NCBI GenBank assembly: GCA_030835005.1
Contig: JAUQWT010000037.1
Location: 1 to 18,673 of the forward strand
Direction of reading: 5' to 3'
From: Ignavibacteria bacterium
GTDB lineage: Bacteria > Bacteroidota > Ignavibacteria > Tepidaquicellales > OLB5
DNA: 18,673 bases
Below, piece after piece: positions 8,271 through 16,272 of the stretch. The notes under the pieces are model-generated. The model did no database searches and was not told the DNA's origin. It saw only the letters and a list, made by a program, of their open reading frames with translations. Made by a program: the position numbers and the translations under genes. The number at the start of each line of letters is the position of its first letter. Position 1 is the stretch's first letter.

Positions 8271-8477
8271 TTACAAAGCTTTGAGCACAAAGAACAGGAT
8301 CATCAGAATAATTCCAATTGCAACTACTCCGAACACCAGGAAGAAAATAACTGAAAATACAATGCGTCCTTTAAAACGTGTTAATATGTTTCCGAAAAAT
8401 CCTGAAGCAGTTGTGCTCTCAGGGTTGTTTAAGCCGTCGCTTACGGCTTCTTTAAATGATCTGGTTAAGTCGTCCAT
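8271..8477 (-). CDS. Small single-pass membrane protein, function unknown
   Basis: A 68-residue protein. Residues 1-37 are polar (MDDLTRSFKEAVSDGLNNPE...) and residues of about 40-66 form one long hydrophobic segment (VFSVIFFLVFGVVAIGIILM). R34, K36 and R38 just before it suggest an N-terminus in the cytoplasm. It lies 18 bases upstream of the S74 fibre start with no terminator between, so co-transcription is likely. The codons read like a real protein; the overlapping frame on the other strand has no recognisable composition. No family was recognised. It could be a membrane adaptor for the fibre cassette, but that is only a guess from position. A chance frame cannot be fully excluded. Confidence 0.55.
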   Translation of the reverse strand: MDDLTRSFKEAVSDGLNNPESTTASGFFGNILTRFKGRIVFSVIFFLVFGVVAIGIILMILFFVLKAL

Positions 8478-8499
8478 TGTTTTTCTATTTTTGATTACC

Positions 8500-8537
8500 T
8501 CATCCCAACCCCCCTCCTTAAGGAGAGGGGAGAGATG
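8500..8537. repeat. Palindromic intergenic repeat with CTCCTTAAGGAG core
   Basis: The core CTCCTTAAGGAG (8514-8525) is a perfect 12-bp palindrome. It extends through CCCC/GGGG with one bulged A, and again by TCATC against GATGA at the ends, so nearly the whole 38 bases can pair. It sits in the 76-base gap between the stop at 8554 and the small membrane-protein start at 8477, where it could weaken read-through or protect the upstream mRNA end. From memory, CCCCTCTCCTTAAGGAGAGGGG-like repeats recur in many bacterial genomes. Confidence 0.6.
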
Positions 8538-8553
8538 AATTAAATTTCGTTAA

Positions 8554-10452
8554 TTATTTTATTAGTAACATCTTTTTTACATCCGTGAAACCGTTTGATT
8601 CAAGCCGGTAAAAATATGCACCGCTTGAGAGGTTTGAAGCGCTGTAATTGATCTCATGCAGCCCTGCTTCCAAATTACTGTTTACAATTTCACTCACAAG
8701 TTTTCCGGCTATATCATATATTTTAAGTGAAACGTATCCGCTGACAGGCAGCGCAAAGCGGATAGTTGTAGAAGGATTGAAGGGATTCGGGTAATTTTGA
8801 GATAGTGAATACCCGGATGGTATCTGGCTGTTGCCGGTAATACCGGTAGTTGACTGCATATCTTTTGCTAAGTATCCATTATATCCTCCTGCGGAAGACC
8901 AAACGGCCAATCCATCATCACCGCCGCCAAGCATGTATCCTGCCCTAGGCTTTGCGAATGCCGTATCAACAGTTAAGCTTGAAAACAGGATTTTAGCAGA
9001 CCATGTTGAGCCATTAAAATATTTGTAAAACCCAGCCGGAACAGAAGGATTATCCTGTGAATAACAGAGCTTGAATTGATTATTTGCTTTTCTGACCGCT
9101 ATGAGATCGCATGTTCTTGCTCTATCGCTTGAATAATCAATTGTGTCTCTGGTCCAGCTGCCTGCTGTACTGCCGCCGGTAGTTGTTCTTAAGGCGAAAA
9201 TATCCCAGTCAGATGAATTATACTGTCTGACATAAGTTATCATACCGTTGCGGTTGCTTGTGCCGCCATTAAATGCAATTTTTACCTGTTTGTTTATATT
9301 TGGTTCTGTAATGGATAAACTTCCGCCAAAAGAATTGTATCCGTTCAGATAAGAAACGTAGATATTATTATATGCAGTCCCATAATTTCCATATACTGCC
9401 ATAACTCTTCCCTGGCCGGTGCCGCCGTCATCTTTATAAAACGCTATATCTCCATAGAGGTAAGTATTTGCATTTGTGAGGTTGTTGGCGTACCAGTAAA
9501 AACCATCCGAACCGCTTGGCTGATTGTAATTGAATGACAGAGAACCGGCAAATGGAGAAGTAATGAGCACATACTTCTGTTTTACAAAATGATTAGAACC
9601 TGCAGTCGAATCCAGCGAACAGAGTATCATTACATATGCATTTGAAGTATAGTTTGCATTATCGCTGGTTATTCGGGGATTGTAATGCTCGGTTGCGCTT
9701 GAGCCGCCGGGGAAAGATAATATACTTACCCACGAGCCCACATTAGTAGTAGTGTTAAATCTTATGAACTCACACCTCCTGTTATCTGATGAAATGTCTC
9801 TTAGTCCCGCAACACAGAATAACCAAACATCAGTGCCGTCATACACAAGCTCAAGATCAAGCTCATCCCTGTTGTAATCATAATTAGAAGGCAGCGAGGA
9901 ACCTCCATAGTATACCCAACTGGCGCCGTTATTTGTTGAAGTATAGAATTTCAGCGTATCTGCCCCATTTCCGTTATAACGGGTGGTAACATACCAAAGT
10001 CTTCCTGCCGTTGGCGCTCCTGCAGGGACAGTTGCAATTGCTGCGGACATGATGCTCAGATTATGGATCTGCGACTGCTGGTAATCGGGTTGATCAACCG
10101 GAATATTAAGTCCCGTTATTATTGTTGCTCCGGGTTCCATTTGAGATTCAACGGGCTGGATTCCGAGCAGCTCATCAATCTGTTTTTGTATTTGTTTTGC
10201 TGTTATTGTGTTACCGGATGTTCTTGCTGCTTCCAGCTGTGCCTCAAGCAGGATAAGCTGCGGATCCTTTTGTTTAACAGGCGGCATAGTATTTGTTAAC
10301 ACCGGCTGATTGATATTGCCATTTGAATTTGAATAAAGCACCTCAAAGGGAGGAGGGGCTGTTTTGTTTTGCGAAAAGACAGAGTGATGACTTATTCCTG
10401 TTATCAAGAACAGGAACACGGCTGTGCAAATGCAGATTGTTTTGTTTTTCAT
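8554..10452 (-). CDS. T9SS-secreted Asp-box/BNR-like beta-propeller protein with type A sorting domain
   Basis: A predicted surface or secreted protein of 632 residues. Signal peptide: residues 1-27, cleavage likely before Q28 (VFS|QNKT). Residues of about 63-98 are a charged helical stretch (LILLEAQLEAARTSG... and QIQKQIDELLG) that may form a helical hairpin or coiled coil. From about 148 onward the protein is strand-rich with sialidase-like features. An Asp-box-type motif, STNNGASW, lies at 172-179, followed by many W/Y/G-rich strands, but no sialidase catalytic arginine triad could be assigned. The last ~85 residues are the T9SS sorting domain (NYPNPFNPSTT, LKIYDIAGKLV, LSSGAYFYRLES, VKKMLLIK). 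It is the second gene of the operon, 32 bases after the FN3 gene. Binding of glycans or other surface ligands is possible; no enzymatic role can be claimed. Confidence 0.85.
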   Translation of the reverse strand: MKNKTICICTAVFLFLITGISHHSVFSQNKTAPPPFEVLYSNSNGNINQPVLTNTMPPVKQKDPQLILLEAQLEAARTSGNTITAKQIQKQIDELLGIQPVESQMEPGATIITGLNIPVDQPDYQQSQIHNLSIMSAAIATVPAGAPTAGRLWYVTTRYNGNGADTLKFYTSTNNGASWVYYGGSSLPSNYDYNRDELDLELVYDGTDVWLFCVAGLRDISSDNRRCEFIRFNTTTNVGSWVSILSFPGGSSATEHYNPRITSDNANYTSNAYVMILCSLDSTAGSNHFVKQKYVLITSPFAGSLSFNYNQPSGSDGFYWYANNLTNANTYLYGDIAFYKDDGGTGQGRVMAVYGNYGTAYNNIYVSYLNGYNSFGGSLSITEPNINKQVKIAFNGGTSNRNGMITYVRQYNSSDWDIFALRTTTGGSTAGSWTRDTIDYSSDRARTCDLIAVRKANNQFKLCYSQDNPSVPAGFYKYFNGSTWSAKILFSSLTVDTAFAKPRAGYMLGGGDDGLAVWSSAGGYNGYLAKDMQSTTGITGNSQIPSGYSLSQNYPNPFNPSTTIRFALPVSGYVSLKIYDIAGKLVSEIVNSNLEAGLHEINYSASNLSSGAYFYRLESNGFTDVKKMLLIK

Positions 10453-10484
10453 TGTTTTAATTGTCTGATTTATATGATTGTTTG

Positions 10485-10835
10485 TTAACTTTCTTTGGTT
10501 TTTTTAGAGACTGTATTACTCCATGGCCCCACGGTTCCGGGAAAAACGGCAGCTACCCGAAAACAGTATTCTGTTGAAGGTTTCAGTCCTGTTATGCAGT
10601 ATAATGGATCCTTTATAATATCAACCTGCTGCCATTTATCTGAATTTTTAGAAGAGATCTCAATTACATATTTGCTGGCGCTGTTTACAGAATCCCATTG
10701 AAGAAAAATTTCACCGGGCAGACTGCCTATTGTGGCATATACAGGTCCCGGCCGTTCACATAACTCATGACTATTTCTATCGCATGAATCAGGTGCTGTA
10801 TTTTTTATAAAATTGTTTTTCATTTTAATTGGCAT
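10485..10835 (-). CDS. Small fibronectin type III domain protein without signal peptide
   Basis: The protein has 116 residues. Residues of about 28-114 form a single FN3 domain: PGPVYATIGSLPGEIFLQWDSV, SASKYVIEISS, the LKPSTEYCFRVAAV strand and GPWSNTVSKKT. The first 27 residues are polar with C18 and C26. No signal peptide or sorting domain is present, and an upstream stop prevents an N-terminal extension. ATG 10835 gives 116 residues; ATG 10823 (residue 5) is also possible and gives a leader of more usual length behind the candidate promoter. It heads the probable operon with the T9SS Asp-box gene 32 bases downstream. How an FN3 protein that lacks an export signal serves secreted neighbours is unclear. 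Confidence 0.75.
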   Translation of the reverse strand: MPIKMKNNFIKNTAPDSCDRNSHELCERPGPVYATIGSLPGEIFLQWDSVNSASKYVIEISSKNSDKWQQVDIIKDPLYCITGLKPSTEYCFRVAAVFPGTVGPWSNTVSKKTKES

Positions 10836-11136
10836 TGAGAATAATTATTTTCGATACAAAGATAGTTCTGTAAGTAGCGGTCGTTCAAAGAAACTTATTT
10901 TGTAAAATTGACCTTTGAAAACGCTTCAAAAAATTCTAAATCGTAAAAACGGAAGATTTTCGGGGTGATTTTAGAGAAGAATTTTTTTGATTGTTATGAT
11001 TATGACGCTTGGGAATTTTAAACTGATTTGTTTCACATATTGTTGATTATGAGGTTAAGTAAAACTCAAAAACCTTAAAAAATGCTTATTTTTTATGAAA
11101 AACCGCAAATCTGAATTCTGTTAAAGTTTTTAAACT
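10836..11136. other. Divergent promoter region (301 bp)
   Basis: This very AT-rich spacer separates the minus-strand FN3/T9SS operon from the + gene at 11137. It holds a well-matched candidate promoter for the operon (10857-10889). An AT palindrome, AAAAAAT-GCTT-ATTTTTT, lies at 11077-11094, 42 bases before the start at 11137. No convincing promoter for the + gene was found, and no coding sequence. Confidence 0.5.
10857..10889 (-). promoter_or_regulatory. Candidate promoter of the FN3/T9SS/fibre operon
   Basis: On the minus strand the sequence reads TTTG (10889-10886), 21 bases, TATCTTTG (10864-10857). This fits the Bacteroidetes arrangement TTG-N17-23-TAnnTTTG. Transcription would begin near 10850, leaving about 15 bases before ATG 10835 or about 27 before ATG 10823. 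Confidence 0.55.
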
Positions 11137-12600
11137 ATGCAAAAAACCTACCTTGTAGATATACTCTCCAGGCTGTCATCAAAACAAATGAGGGAGCTGA
11201 GTGATTTCGTCCGGTCTCCTTTCTTCAATAAAAACGAAAGCGCCGAAAAGCTGTTCGAGTATTTACGAGTTCTCCATCCGGAGTTCAAGACAGAAAAAAC
11301 AGATAAAGAATTCATTTACCGCAACTTGTTCTCACCGGCTGAGTATAATGACGGCTTCATGAGGATGATCATATTCAGACTTACTGAATTAACTGAACAG
11401 TACCTCGCATACAGCGATATGAAACAGAAAGATAATGCAGAAAACAAACACTTGATAAACGCACTGCTTGAACTTGGAATTGATAAGGGAGCCCAAAAAA
11501 TAATTAACAACACCGAAAAGAATCTTAAAGCAGTCAAAATACACAACGGAGAGTTTTTTGAAGACAAGTATGAACTTGATAAGTTCAGACACATAATTTA
11601 TTCAAGGTCTTACAGGGCAGTAACAGTAAAAGATAAACCTGATGAAAAACTGCTTGACGAATCAAATAACCTTACCTCGTTTTATATCATAAGTGTCTTA
11701 AGAAGGTACAGGTACCTTCTAAATAAGCGGTTCAGCGTAAATTCAGAATTTGAACTTGAATTCCTGCCTTACCTGATTGAGTTTCTGGAGAATGAAGGAA
11801 AACATTATCTGAAGATCAGGCTGATCTCGATCCTTTACAAACAGATCCTTGCTTTGCAGGACCCCGAAAAGGAAGAATTGATACTTGAACTGAAGAACGA
11901 ACTAACCGATGACAGCATTTTGATAGATGATTTTGAAAGGAGAGAGGGGCTCACGGTGGTTGCTAATCTTTCAATAGAAAAAGGATACAGCGGAAAAGAG
12001 GAGTTTTACAAACATATTCTTGATGCTGATAAGTACCTGATTTCAAAAAATCTGTATAACAGGGTAAAAGGCGGTTACTTTGAAAGTGAAATGTTCATGA
12101 ATGTTGTAACAATTGCTTTAAGGCTCAACGAAGTTGAATTTGTGAAACAGTTCATAGAAGGAAATTATAAGAAGCTGGCTCCGGATTCAGCAGAGAACCT
12201 TTATAATTATACATACTCAAAGCTTTATTTTAAGCTCAAGGATTTTGAAAAAGCACAGCAATATATTTCAAAGGTCAATTATTCAGATCTGCATATCAAG
12301 ATAAACGCCAGGATCACTTCGATCATGATAAATTACGAACTTGGTAAAATAGAGGAAGTTTTCACTGAAATTGACAACTTTAAGAAGTATATCCAAAAAG
12401 ATAAGCTGCTTAGCGGCAGCCACAAAAAGATCACCTCTAATTTCGTTAAGTATGTATTAGCATTAAGTAAAGCCCGTTATACGGCGAGGATCAACCTTGA
12501 ACAGCTGAGAAAAGATATTGAAAGCAGCGATATGATAAGTAACAGGATCTGGCTTGTTGAAAAAGTAAAAGAGCTGATGCAAAGAAAGGGCCAGAAGTAA
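11137..12600 (+). CDS. Conserved-type helical protein of unknown function
   Basis: A soluble protein of 487 residues with no signal peptide or membrane segment. It is nearly all alpha-helical and rich in Lys/Glu/Leu, with helix pairs that resemble TPR or other helical-repeat scaffolds (for example NLYNYTYSKLYFKLKDFEKA near 343-362). The N-terminal pattern LSSKQMRELSDFVRSPFFNKNE, then LFEYLRVLHPEF, resembles from memory a hypothetical family common in Bacteroidetes ('F..FV.SP.FN'). No catalytic motif is visible. It is a single + gene that diverges from the T9SS operon and converges on the GT39 gene, with no informative operon partner. Protein-protein scaffolding is the only reasonable inference. 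Confidence 0.8.
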   Translation: MQKTYLVDILSRLSSKQMRELSDFVRSPFFNKNESAEKLFEYLRVLHPEFKTEKTDKEFIYRNLFSPAEYNDGFMRMIIFRLTELTEQYLAYSDMKQKDNAENKHLINALLELGIDKGAQKIINNTEKNLKAVKIHNGEFFEDKYELDKFRHIIYSRSYRAVTVKDKPDEKLLDESNNLTSFYIISVLRRYRYLLNKRFSVNSEFELEFLPYLIEFLENEGKHYLKIRLISILYKQILALQDPEKEELILELKNELTDDSILIDDFERREGLTVVANLSIEKGYSGKEEFYKHILDADKYLISKNLYNRVKGGYFESEMFMNVVTIALRLNEVEFVKQFIEGNYKKLAPDSAENLYNYTYSKLYFKLKDFEKAQQYISKVNYSDLHIKINARITSIMINYELGKIEEVFTEIDNFKKYIQKDKLLSGSHKKITSNFVKYVLALSKARYTARINLEQLRKDIESSDMISNRIWLVEKVKELMQRKGQK

Positions 12601-12656
12601 AATCCATTTAAACTGCAGGAGACCGCAGCCGGTGCCTGAAGCCGGACGCTGAAGGA

Positions 12657-14198
12657 TCATATATACTTCTTCACTGATCTCCAGATCTCTTTAAGAGGCC
12701 TTTTGGGATTCCTCCCAAGAAAGATATTCAGATGATTCTCATAAGGCATGCTGAATTCATTTTCGGTTACACCTAAAAGAGTTACTTCTTCGAAATCTTC
12801 AAGATGGTTCTCAATTTTTCCGCCAATAATTATCAGCGAAGTTACAGAGTCCATTTCATGTTTCCATAAAAAATGATTATTGTGTCCGCTAAGGGCTTGA
12901 GGCAAGTTTAACCTTCTTCCGTAATAGTTTATGGCGCCGGCTTCACCATAATTCCGTGCGTAGATAGCCGTATGTCTTTTTTCTTCATCACTTAAGGAAT
13001 TGTACACTCCTGCAACTTTTAGAGTCATTTCTTCCCAACCGAAACGGTCTGCAAAATACTGCGGCAGCCTGCCAATCTCCTGGTTCTCGCCGGTTTCAGG
13101 TAAATATCCGATCTTTCTGAGATAAACAGACGTCTCTGCGGGAGAGAGTACTGGAACCACAGCGGGCATCAACACAGCCATGCCGGAGATCAGCAGAACC
13201 GCTGCCACAGGTTTCAGGAAGCGGATATTTTTTTTATCAAAAAAATCTGTCAGAAAAACAACACCTGCTGAGATAATCACAGGGTAAACGGGTGCCAGGT
13301 AATATGGTTTGGCCCTGTTCAGGGAAAGGAAGGCGAATATAAGTATGTATGTAATTGCGAAAAGGCGGTATTTCTTCAATTTCCCCCAAAATAATAGTGC
13401 AATAATTCCCGGAAACCAGATAAAAAAATTCAGCGGACCATCCTGCAGTATCTGCTCTTTGAAGAAATCAATAGGAGTGATAATAGCATTTTTGTATACA
13501 GAAGCATTACGGATGAATTCAAGAGTTGCGTATTCATTTTGCATATTCCAAATCAAGTATGGGACAAAAATCAGCGCAGCAATGGCTCCTCCCATCCAGA
13601 AAAATTTATTTAGAAGCCATTTCCTTTCTTCAGTGAAGATCATTGCAACAAAAATCCCCGCTCCAAGATAGCCGACACTTATTTTATTCATTAACCCGAT
13701 CCCGGCAATAACTCCAAAAATAATCCATAACTTTTCATTATTTGTTTTGATAATCATCACAATAATGTAAAACAAGAGTGACCAGACCAGCGGGTCGAAC
13801 GAATTCATGGAATAAAAGCCGCCAAGTATCCAGTATACAGGAACACAAAAGACTGATATTGCGGCCAAGATCTGTGCAGATTTGTTTCCTCCAAGCGATG
13901 CTGTAATGTATCCGGAAAGAAAAATAAGCAAACCACCTGATAATGCGGGCAGAACCCTTAACGAAAAAAGAGAATCCCCGAATACTGATTTCCATAGCGC
14001 GAGCACAATAATTGATACCGGCGGATGGTCTACATAACCAAAGGAAATATGATTTGCGCAATCGATGTAATAAAGTTCATCTCTGAACAAAGGATAATTC
14101 GAAGCCGTAAAAAGCTGTATGAAAATGAAAACCAAAGAGATCCCGAAAAGGTAAAACGAGCTTTCCGGGAATATTTGTCTGTTACTGCTGTTAACCAA
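12657..14198 (-). CDS. GT39-family (PMT/ArnT-like) membrane glycosyltransferase
   Basis: A polytopic membrane protein of 513 residues. It transfers a sugar from a polyprenyl-phosphate donor to a lipid or protein acceptor on the periplasmic side. Residues of about 14-345 hold roughly ten to twelve hydrophobic segments. The first loop has FRDELYY (D40, E41), the acidic pair of the GT-C fold, and YVDHPP (55-60). LNRAKPYYLAPVYP (293-306) is the lipid-donor region typical of this family. Residues of about 350-513 are a soluble domain with YFADRFGWEEM (381-391), NYGEAGAINYYG and LSGHNNHFLW, all typical of the family. The start is TTG 14198; the frame upstream has no ATG or GTG before a stop. It lies 33 bases after the M1 peptidase gene and may share its transcript or use the TATATTTG box between them. 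The sugar and acceptor are unknown. Confidence 0.85.
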   Translation of the reverse strand: MVNSSNRQIFPESSFYLFGISLVFIFIQLFTASNYPLFRDELYYIDCANHISFGYVDHPPVSIIVLALWKSVFGDSLFSLRVLPALSGGLLIFLSGYITASLGGNKSAQILAAISVFCVPVYWILGGFYSMNSFDPLVWSLLFYIIVMIIKTNNEKLWIIFGVIAGIGLMNKISVGYLGAGIFVAMIFTEERKWLLNKFFWMGGAIAALIFVPYLIWNMQNEYATLEFIRNASVYKNAIITPIDFFKEQILQDGPLNFFIWFPGIIALLFWGKLKKYRLFAITYILIFAFLSLNRAKPYYLAPVYPVIISAGVVFLTDFFDKKNIRFLKPVAAVLLISGMAVLMPAVVPVLSPAETSVYLRKIGYLPETGENQEIGRLPQYFADRFGWEEMTLKVAGVYNSLSDEEKRHTAIYARNYGEAGAINYYGRRLNLPQALSGHNNHFLWKHEMDSVTSLIIIGGKIENHLEDFEEVTLLGVTENEFSMPYENHLNIFLGRNPKRPLKEIWRSVKKYI

Positions 14199-14223
14199 TT
14201 CTAACTGAATTATAGTTGAAATA

Positions 14224-14231
14224 CAAATATA
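14224..14231 (-). promoter_or_regulatory. Candidate -7 box (TATATTTG) before the GT39 gene
   Basis: On the minus strand TATATTTG matches TAnnTTTG and directly abuts the stop codon of the M1 peptidase gene (TGA 14234-14232). It lies 25 bases before the TTG start at 14198. No TTG was found at the usual -33 spacing, so this could be an internal promoter or a chance match. Confidence 0.3.
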
Positions 14232-16109
14232 TCATTTGAAAAGCCAGAGATTATTGGTTGTATCTACATCAGGTATATACTGACTGCCAAGCTCTATTGA
14301 TGCCGGTTTCTTATCGATCTCCATTTCTATCCAGACATTGTCTTCGTCTTCAGATTTCCAAACGGCGGCAGAGCGGTACGCACGCTTTACAGAGCCATCT
14401 TTGAATTTGACAGTGAGCGCAACAGGAACCGGAAGCGCCCCTTCTTTTGCGATCTGCATCCTGAGGACATCATCTTTCACGGATACAGAATCAATTGCAA
14501 GATCAGGATAGCCCTGATTGAAGAACCACGGCTGGTAGAACCAGGTGTACTCATCATCGGCAGCATCATCGAATGTGAAGAAAAAATCATAAGGCGTTGG
14601 ATGCTTGCCCTGCCATCTTTTTATGTACTCCTGCATCGCTTTTTTGAACTGAACTTCACCCATGAAGTCCTTAAGTATGTTTAAAGCATTTGCCGGGCGG
14701 AAATAAGCGTGGCCGCCATACATATCGCTTCTGATCAAAAATGAGGGGTACATCATCGGCACTTCATCGAACTGTCCAGCGTAATCAAGATAGCGTTTAA
14801 CATTCCTTGCGCGGAAATCTATGGTCTTATCAAGTTCATACTGGATGTACTCCGAAAGCATTTGTGTAAACCCTTCATCCATCCATGCATACTTGCGCTC
14901 GTTAATTCCCGTTGCAAAGGGGAAATAGGAATGAACAGTTTCGTGCACAGTTGTATGCACCATCCAGATCCGTTCTGAATTTGAACCCATGTTAACCATC
15001 ATGGGTGATTCCATCCCGCCCCTGCCGTTGAAAACAGTCATTTTAGGATACGGGAACTGTATTCCCGGAAGATCTTTCGAAAGCATTTCCACGGTCTTGG
15101 AAGTTATCTCGCATACTTCGTAGAAGTCGAGAGAGGACTCCAAGTAAGCAGAATTAACAAATACTTTTTTGCCGGGCGCAATCTCCACAGTTTTGCCGTC
15201 CCAAAGGTAGTTGGCAGCTGCACCGAAAGTGAAATCGGGTACACCACTGGCGGTGAAATACCATGAGTTTTCACCTGCCGAATTATTATATACAGGCGTT
15301 TCGGAATGCAGATCTTTCGGCGAAATAATGTTGATAACATCAGCGGATAAATTAGCACTGTTGTATTTTTCCAGAACTGCAGGTGCAAGAACTTCTGTTG
15401 GATTCTGCAAAATGCCTGTTGCCCAAACACCAAAACTATTTGGTACGGAAATTTTTACATCGTAATTATTGAAATCATTATAGAATTCGGTTTGACCTGT
15501 ATATTCATTCATATCCCATCCGTCAATATCATCATATACAGCAACCTGCGGGTACCAGTAAGCTATGAAGAACCTTGTTGAATCATACTGGCCCATACGG
15601 ACAGGTTTGCTTTTTGGAATTTTGAAATCCCAAGTTACATTAATAACTGCCTGCTTTCCAGGAAGTATCTTCAGATCTTTTAAGATAAGATTAGTGCCGT
15701 TATCTTCAACGGAATCAATTCCCGAAAGCGAATAAGTCCGCTTGTTAACACTCAGCGAACGGATCTTCATCCCCTCGGTGAAATCTTTTTCTTCAAGCTG
15801 AAAGTCTTTCATTGTGCCCGGTTTAAACAGATTCTGGTACAGCCTGAGGACAATTCTATCAAGTGTATCGGGGCTTGTGTTATAGTAAGTGATAGTGCCA
15901 GAGCCTATGATCTCTGAGTTAGCCGGATCAAGAGTAACGCTGAGCTTATAATCGGAGTGATTTTGCCAGTATTCCGGACCCGGCTTTCCGTCAAGCGAGC
16001 GGGTGCCTTCTTCGTATGCATCCTGGAATTCTAACGGAATGTACAGGCTTTGTGAGAAGCCTGAGGAAATTGAAAGGAATAAAATTACGAGGAATTTAAT
16101 AGCCTTCAA
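14232..16109 (-). CDS. Exported M1-family zinc metallopeptidase (gluzincin)
   Basis: A predicted exported peptidase of 625 residues. Signal peptide: residues 1-19 with likely cleavage before Q20 (GFS|QSLY). The N-terminal beta domain (about 45-230) shows the M1 pattern (Y.L.VTLD....I.GSGTI.Y.N). The catalytic domain has GGMESP (364-369), the counterpart of GAMEN. The zinc motif HETVH (389-393) is followed after 18 residues by E412 (WMDEGF), so all three ligands and the catalytic E390 are present. Y469 (GGHAYFRPANAL) is a candidate for the catalytic tyrosine. The remainder is a helical and C-terminal beta region; there is no T9SS sorting domain, so a periplasmic site is likely. The start is TTG at 16109, which gives a clean MK-type signal peptide. 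It is an aminopeptidase by family; the substrate is unknown. It sits upstream of the GT39 gene on the same strand. Confidence 0.92.
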   Translation of the reverse strand: MKAIKFLVILFLSISSGFSQSLYIPLEFQDAYEEGTRSLDGKPGPEYWQNHSDYKLSVTLDPANSEIIGSGTITYYNTSPDTLDRIVLRLYQNLFKPGTMKDFQLEEKDFTEGMKIRSLSVNKRTYSLSGIDSVEDNGTNLILKDLKILPGKQAVINVTWDFKIPKSKPVRMGQYDSTRFFIAYWYPQVAVYDDIDGWDMNEYTGQTEFYNDFNNYDVKISVPNSFGVWATGILQNPTEVLAPAVLEKYNSANLSADVINIISPKDLHSETPVYNNSAGENSWYFTASGVPDFTFGAAANYLWDGKTVEIAPGKKVFVNSAYLESSLDFYEVCEITSKTVEMLSKDLPGIQFPYPKMTVFNGRGGMESPMMVNMGSNSERIWMVHTTVHETVHSYFPFATGINERKYAWMDEGFTQMLSEYIQYELDKTIDFRARNVKRYLDYAGQFDEVPMMYPSFLIRSDMYGGHAYFRPANALNILKDFMGEVQFKKAMQEYIKRWQGKHPTPYDFFFTFDDAADDEYTWFYQPWFFNQGYPDLAIDSVSVKDDVLRMQIAKEGALPVPVALTVKFKDGSVKRAYRSAAVWKSEDEDNVWIEMEIDKKPASIELGSQYIPDVDTTNNLWLFK

Positions 16110-16272
16110 GCAATTGTAGAATTAATTAGGTAATTATAAATAAAAGCCGTTTGATATAAAAGGGAAAATCGGCTGAATTAACGCTTAAATACTCTCTATT
16201 TGCATTCTTTTTAATGGATTTTTGGAAAAATTGGTTTCAAGTTTTCCTGATAGAAAAAGATACAGTAGAAAT

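Noticed and set aside
8014..8538. 174-residue + strand frame opposite the fibre start and the small membrane protein
   Set aside because: Its residues mirror the signal peptide and membrane segment on the other strand and run through the palindromic repeat; it looks like an antisense shadow.
12601..12656. Terminator between the convergent genes ending at 12600 and 12657
   Set aside because: The GC-rich spacer has AGCCGG twice but no clean stem followed by a T-run on either strand.
13309..13671. 120-residue + strand frame inside the GT39 gene
   Set aside because: It is antisense to membrane segments of a well-supported gene, and such shadows are common there.
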